Assembly: GCA_963772375.1 (NCBI GenBank)
Contig: CAVYXG010000005.1
Coordinates: 496,001-560,000, forward strand
Length of the DNA stretch: 64,000 nt
Direction: 5' to 3'
From: DATBHM01 sp963772375
GTDB lineage: Bacteria; Actinomycetota; UBA4738; JACQTL01
Part shown: positions 62,675-64,000 of the stretch, in pieces
Layout: the number at the start of each line of letters is the position of its first letter
Position numbering within the stretch: the first letter of the stretch is position 1
The notes under the pieces: generated by a model
What the model was told of the DNA's origin: nothing
Seen by the model: the letters and a program-made list of their open reading frames with translations, nothing else
Database searches by the model: none
Made by a program: the position numbers and the translations under genes

Positions 62675-64000
62675 GTGGCAGCATTGGCGACGTTGCAGAC
62701 TCGCCCAAACCACTCGAGAGGCCCGTTCCACCTGCCCGCCGTTGTTGCGCTGGTGCTGGCGATGGGTGTGCTGGTGGGAGCGTCCACTGCCTCGGCTCTG
62801 CCCAAGCCCGCCGCCGTTCGACCGGTGGCGGCGACCACGGTATCCGAGCCCTCGGTTCGGCAGTCCGCCACCGTCACGCGGGATGCCGTCGTGGACCTCG
62901 CGAAGGCCCTGCTCCGCACCGGTGTCGAGCGCCTTCGGGGCGACGCCGTACGGACCACCGCCGCGGTGGCGTCGAAGCCCATCCAATCCTGCCCCGGGTT
63001 CTGGTTCACGGCCTTCGGCGTGGTCTGGCACCAGCAGGGGGCCGGTTCGGTCGCCGGTACGGCCACGTGGCTCGGCGCGCACGGCGCCGTGCTCGGTCAC
63101 CAGGCCCTCGCTCCCGACGACGACGGCGGTGACGCGGCGGGCCCCGGCCCGCATTCCACCCCGCTGATCTGGACCGGCGGCGGCCGGTGTGTGCGGCTCG
63201 TGGTCAGGCTCCCCGCCGGCGTGACCATCGCCGATCCGCACGTCGCGTTCGCCAACACCTCCGGCTCCGCCGCCGGCCCCGGAACCGGCCCGCCCGACAT
63301 CGCGGTACGGGGCGTGGACACGACCGACCTCGCGGACCCGGGGGACGCGCCCGGCGCGAGTCCGGCGGACCGCGCGGCGAACGGGGGCGGACCGCCGATG
63401 CCGGCCATGGTCTCGCGCGCGGCGTGGGGTGCCCAGCAGGTGTCGTTCGACATGGGCTCACCGGGGTGCAGCGCGCCGTACTACTCGCCGATCAAGGTGG
63501 CCTACGTCCACCACACGTCGGGCACGAACTCCTACTCGCGCGCCCAGAGCGACGACATCGTCCGGGGCATTGACTGGTACCACACGCAGGAACGCGGCTA
63601 CTGCGACATCGCCTACAACTTCCTCGTCGACCGGTTCGGGACGATCTTCGTGGGCCGTGCCGGCGGCATCGACCTCCCGGTGGTCCCCGGCTCCCAGGCT
63701 GGGTTCAACCCGTTCACGTTCTCGGTGTCGGTGATGGGGAACTTCGCCTCCGCCGCCCCGCCGCGCGCGGCCATCGAGAGCGTCGAGCGCGTCCTTGCCT
63801 GGAAGCTCGACCTCGCGCACGTGCCGGCCGACGGAACGGCCACCCTCGTCTCCCAGGGCTACGACACGGACCGCTATCCGCCCGGGCAGCGGATCGCGAT
63901 GCACACCATCGAGGGCCACCGCCGGACGAGCCAGACCGACTGCCCCGGCCGCATCTGGAACCTGCTGCCGCAGATCCGCCGGGCCGTCGCGGCCATGGGC
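62675..64000 (+). CDS. Secreted N-acetylmuramoyl-L-alanine amidase / peptidoglycan recognition protein (partial)
   Basis: The frame is open from about 62642 to the window end without a stop, so the C-terminus is missing. The Sec signal (PAVVALVLAMGVLVGASTAS) is followed by a spacer of about 180 residues and then an amidase_2/PGRP domain. Its zinc site shows as VAYVHHTSGTN (His) and EGHRRTSQTDCPG (His and Cys). YNFLVDRFGTIFVGRAGG and FSVSVMGNF are also typical. It cuts or binds the peptide stem of cell wall. GTG 62675 or TTG 62693 could start it; neither has a good ribosome site. Confidence 0.9.
   Translation, partial: MAALATLQTRPNHSRGPFHLPAVVALVLAMGVLVGASTASALPKPAAVRPVAATTVSEPSVRQSATVTRDAVVDLAKALLRTGVERLRGDAVRTTAAVASKPIQSCPGFWFTAFGVVWHQQGAGSVAGTATWLGAHGAVLGHQALAPDDDGGDAAGPGPHSTPLIWTGGGRCVRLVVRLPAGVTIADPHVAFANTSGSAAGPGTGPPDIAVRGVDTTDLADPGDAPGASPADRAANGGGPPMPAMVSRAAWGAQQVSFDMGSPGCSAPYYSPIKVAYVHHTSGTNSYSRAQSDDIVRGIDWYHTQERGYCDIAYNFLVDRFGTIFVGRAGGIDLPVVPGSQAGFNPFTFSVSVMGNFASAAPPRAAIESVERVLAWKLDLAHVPADGTATLVSQGYDTDRYPPGQRIAMHTIEGHRRTSQTDCPGRIWNLLPQIRRAVAAMG

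Overview
The window is a high-GC actinobacterial chromosome segment with no insertion sequence, prophage or CRISPR array that I can see. The lineage call is inference. It rests on CarD, a DUF6458 membrane protein, the zincin_2 metalloprotease next to tilS, a DUF2520 Rossmann protein in front of panC, CU044_5270- and DUF7218-type proteins, and the gene order from tilS to rlmB. That order resembles both Mycobacterium (tilS-hpt-ftsH-folE-folP-folB-folK-panC-coaX-lysS-clpC) and Bacillus (clpC-radA-yacL-ispD-ispF-rlmB). Together with the absence of lsr2, disA, panD and cysS from their usual places, this suggests an early-branching, probably uncultivated member of Actinomycetota.

Layout. 1-27.8 kb is accessory in character. 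It holds a receiver-cyclase fusion, tRNA-Thr(CGT), an RTX-like repeat protein, a zinc-ribbon/cyclase/AAA/TPR regulator, a secreted BNR-like propeller, a DUF6458 protein, a MarR-controlled drug-type ABC exporter, a secreted PD40 propeller, a class V aminotransferase and a delta-60 repeat protein. It continues with a four-gene ABC operon (two giant FtsX permeases, two ATPases) and two ECF sigma/membrane-partner pairs. 27.9-43.4 kb is the conserved housekeeping block: metalloprotease, tilS, hpt, ftsH, HAD hydrolase, the folate genes (folE, folP, folB, folK with two inserted enzymes), a zinc-ribbon membrane propeller, the DUF2520 protein, panC, coaX and lysS. 43.4-48.1 kb on the minus strand carries a lipoprotein propeller and a TetR-controlled ABC exporter with two separate ATPases. 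48.5-51 kb is clpC behind a hairpin-rich leader. 51-57 kb is accessory again: a VOC protein, a double GNAT protein, a GH13 phosphorylase, a third ECF sigma pair and two small conserved proteins. 57.1-62.6 kb returns to core genes: radA, carD, a PIN-TRAM protein, ispD, ispF, rlmB and tRNA-Thr(TGT). A peptidoglycan-recognition amidase runs off the right edge.

Themes. Genes are tightly packed with many ATGA/GTGA overlaps. At least seven genes have a TANNNT-like -10 hexamer only 6-9 bases before the start codon, which suggests widespread leaderless transcription. Seven extracytoplasmic repeat or propeller proteins occur in 64 kb. Several real reading frames are broken by single-base shifts, mostly at short C or G runs (near 2992, 3066, 3284 and 16218; less surely 22252, 30850 and 51315). 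This looks more like assembly indels than gene decay, but needs raw-read confirmation.
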